Source: Planctomycetota bacterium (GTDB lineage: Bacteria > Planctomycetota > PUPC01 > DSUN01). Taken from it: a stretch of DNA of 7,583 bases. How positions within the stretch are numbered: the stretch's first letter is position 1; each line of letters begins with the position of its first letter. Location of the stretch: assembly GCA_016872875.1 (NCBI GenBank), contig VGYW01000406.1:1-7583 (forward strand). Reading direction: 5' to 3'. Below the pieces are notes generated by a model. That model was not told where the DNA came from. It worked only from the letters and a program-made list of their open reading frames with translations, and searched no databases. Positions 6,398-7,583 of the stretch are shown piece by piece. The translations under genes were made by a program, and so were the position numbers.

Positions 6398-6426
6398 TTG
6401 ACCCGCACTGGTCCACAGCGTACCAT
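6398..6426 (+). promoter_or_regulatory. Sigma70-like promoter for the oxidoreductase gene
   Basis: TTGACC (6398-6403, five of six matches to the -35 consensus), a 17-base spacer and TACCAT (6421-6426, four of six matches to the -10 consensus) face the oxidoreductase. Transcription would begin near 6433, about 44 bases before the chosen GTG start. The weak -10 box makes this less certain than the divergent promoter. Confidence 0.45.
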
Positions 6427-6460
6427 GCGGCGGATGGCGGAGGACCGTGGCAGCCGAACA

Positions 6461-6466
6461 AAGGAG
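6461..6466 (+). promoter_or_regulatory. Ribosome binding site that decides the oxidoreductase start
   Basis: AAGGAG lies 10 bases before the GTG at 6477. The alternative in-frame GTG at 6447 lies before this site and has only GGAGG three bases upstream, which is too close. The site therefore favours the shorter protein, which also begins directly at the first beta strand of the Rossmann fold. Confidence 0.65.
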
Positions 6467-6476
6467 CAGGACACCC

Positions 6477-7544
6477 GTGGCAAAGGACCACGTGAACGTG
6501 GCCGTGATCGGCCTGGGAATGGGGCGGCATCATCTGAAGGACTACCACGCCAACCCGCGCGCGCTGGCCGTGGCGCTCTGCGACGTTGATACGGCCCTCC
6601 TGGCCCAGTTCGCCGCCGAGTGCGGCATTCCCCAGGAGAACTGCTTCACGGACTACCGGCGGCTCCTGGCCGCCGCGAAGCGCCTTGAGCTCGACGCGGC
6701 GAGCGTGGCGCTCCCCAACGCCCTCCACGCCCCCGTGAGCATCGCGGCCCTCAACGCCGGCCTCCACGTCCTGTGCGAGAAGCCGATGGCCATGAACGTC
6801 CGACAGGCCCAGGCCATGCTCGACGCCGCACGCAGGAGCCGCCGCAGGCTGATGATCAACTTCTCCTACCGCTTCATGCCCCAGACGCAGAGCCTCAAGA
6901 GCTACATCGCCAGCGGGGCCATCGGCGAGGTCTACTACGGCCGCACCGCCTGGTATCGCCGCCGCGGCCTGCCCGGCCTCGGCGGCTGGTTCGGCCAGAA
7001 GGCCCTCTCCGGCGGCGGGCCGATCATTGACCTCGGCGTCCACCGCATTGACATGGCAATGTGGCTCATGGGCAGCCCAAAGCCCGTCAGCGTCTCCGCC
7101 AGCACCTACAACGTCATCGGCGCCCGCGTGGCGAAGGAGCAAGGCAAGGCGTTCGACGTCGAGGACATCGGCGGCGCCTTCATCCGCTTCGAGGGTGGCG
7201 CCACCCTCATCGCCGAGGCGAGCTGGGCGGGGTTCACCCAGAAACGCGAGGAGATGATCACCCAACTCCTCGGCACCAGGGGCGGCATCCTCCACTCCAA
7301 CGTCAACGAGACGTATGAGTTCGAGGCCCGCGTCTTCACCGAGCACGACGGCGCGCTCTGGGAGAGCAAGCTCCAGCAGGGCCTGGGCGCCTGCCCCACC
7401 GCCTACCAGGAGTTCATCGCCGCGCTCCTCGAGGGCCGCGAGTCCATCGGCCCAGGCGAGCACGGCCTCGACGTCCAGCAGATACTCGACGCCATCTACA
7501 AGTCGGCCGCGACAGGCAAGGAAGTGCGGATCCGCGCTCGCTGA
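6477..7544 (+). CDS. Gfo/Idh/MocA family NAD(P)-dependent oxidoreductase
   Basis: The 355-residue protein has the two-domain layout of the glucose-fructose oxidoreductase / inositol dehydrogenase / MocA family. The N-terminal Rossmann fold opens with VNVAVIGLGMGRHH (glycine-rich loop G12-G14-G16). D36 at the end of the second strand suggests NAD rather than NADP. The family signature EKP is at 101-103 (LCEKPMAM), and K102 is the usual catalytic lysine. The C-terminal alpha/beta domain has GEVYYGRTAWYRRRG followed by GGGPIIDLGVHRID (179-192), with D185 and H189 as the expected substrate-site residues. Members oxidise or reduce sugars, inositols and related hydroxyl compounds. No substrate can be assigned here, although several aromatic and Arg residues near 156-172 should shape the pocket. 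There is no signal peptide, so it is probably cytoplasmic. It uses GTG at 6477. It is transcribed away from the zinc-ribbon gene. Confidence 0.93.
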   Translation: MAKDHVNVAVIGLGMGRHHLKDYHANPRALAVALCDVDTALLAQFAAECGIPQENCFTDYRRLLAAAKRLELDAASVALPNALHAPVSIAALNAGLHVLCEKPMAMNVRQAQAMLDAARRSRRRLMINFSYRFMPQTQSLKSYIASGAIGEVYYGRTAWYRRRGLPGLGGWFGQKALSGGGPIIDLGVHRIDMAMWLMGSPKPVSVSASTYNVIGARVAKEQGKAFDVEDIGGAFIRFEGGATLIAEASWAGFTQKREEMITQLLGTRGGILHSNVNETYEFEARVFTEHDGALWESKLQQGLGACPTAYQEFIAALLEGRESIGPGEHGLDVQQILDAIYKSAATGKEVRIRAR

Positions 7545-7556
7545 TCCGGCTCTGTC

Positions 7557-7577
7557 CCCTCTCCCTTGGGGAGAGGG
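7557..7577. repeat. Short hairpin after the oxidoreductase gene
   Basis: CCCTCTCCC (7557-7565) pairs perfectly with GGGAGAGGG (7569-7577) around a 3-base loop, 12 bases after the TGA. Only two T follow, so it is a poor intrinsic terminator, though it may stabilise the mRNA end. The words CTCTCCC-TTGGGGAGAGGG resemble a repeat seen in many GC-rich bacterial genomes. It may continue past the window edge. Confidence 0.65.
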
Positions 7578-7583
7578 TTAGGG

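Noticed and set aside
6447..6476. Upstream GTG start of the oxidoreductase
   Set aside because: Its purine-rich word is only three bases away. The GTG at 6477 has AAGGAG ten bases upstream and begins right at the Rossmann fold.
6234..7463. Open frame of 409 codons on the minus strand
   Set aside because: It runs antisense through nearly all of the clear Gfo/Idh/MocA gene and across the 28-base inverted repeat. Its composition (Ala, Gly, Glu, Leu, His-rich) is typical of a GC-rich shadow frame and it shows no domain.

Overview
This is a GC-rich window from a bacterial chromosome, with five complete protein genes and the tail of a sixth. Planctomycetota or a neighbouring PVC-type lineage is the best guess. 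The basis is high GC, a very large exported enzyme-like protein, a Gfo/Idh/MocA dehydrogenase, a small tandem zinc-ribbon protein, and many palindromic repeats in the gaps. This is inference from gene style; no rRNA or other phylogenetic marker is present.

Layout: (1) 1-1041, plus strand. The last 28 codons of a TrpG/PabA-type glutamine amidotransferase are followed after 12 bases by a complete pyrF, probably one transcript joining chorismate use (tryptophan or folate) with UMP synthesis. (2) 1042-1122 is a short gap almost filled by a long GC-rich hairpin. (3) 1123-4572, plus strand, is a 1149-residue exported multidomain protein with a glycoside-hydrolase-like central part. A 72-base palindromic, partly tandem element sits in frame inside its C-terminal domain. 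(4) 4551-5666, minus strand, is an AI-2E family membrane protein whose 3' end overlaps the previous gene tail to tail by 22 bases. (5) 5713-5775 is a TGGATG/CATCCA inverted repeat. (6) 5808-6203, minus strand, is a 131-residue protein made of two identically spaced zinc ribbons. (7) 6204-6476 is a divergent intergenic region with a good sigma70-like promoter facing each way and a 28-base perfect inverted repeat between them. (8) 6477-7544, plus strand, is a Gfo/Idh/MocA oxidoreductase, followed by a short hairpin at the window end.

The housekeeping pair at the left is clear. The exported protein and the oxidoreductase would suit breakdown and oxidation of unusual sugars, but they are separated by two opposite-strand genes and nothing shows that they are co-regulated. 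I see no CRISPR array, tRNA, rRNA, integrase, transposase or defence cassette. The most unusual signal is the set of unrelated palindromic elements: one in each substantial intergenic gap, one at the window's right edge and one inside a coding region. They look like several families of small dispersed repeats, but the window shows only one example of each.
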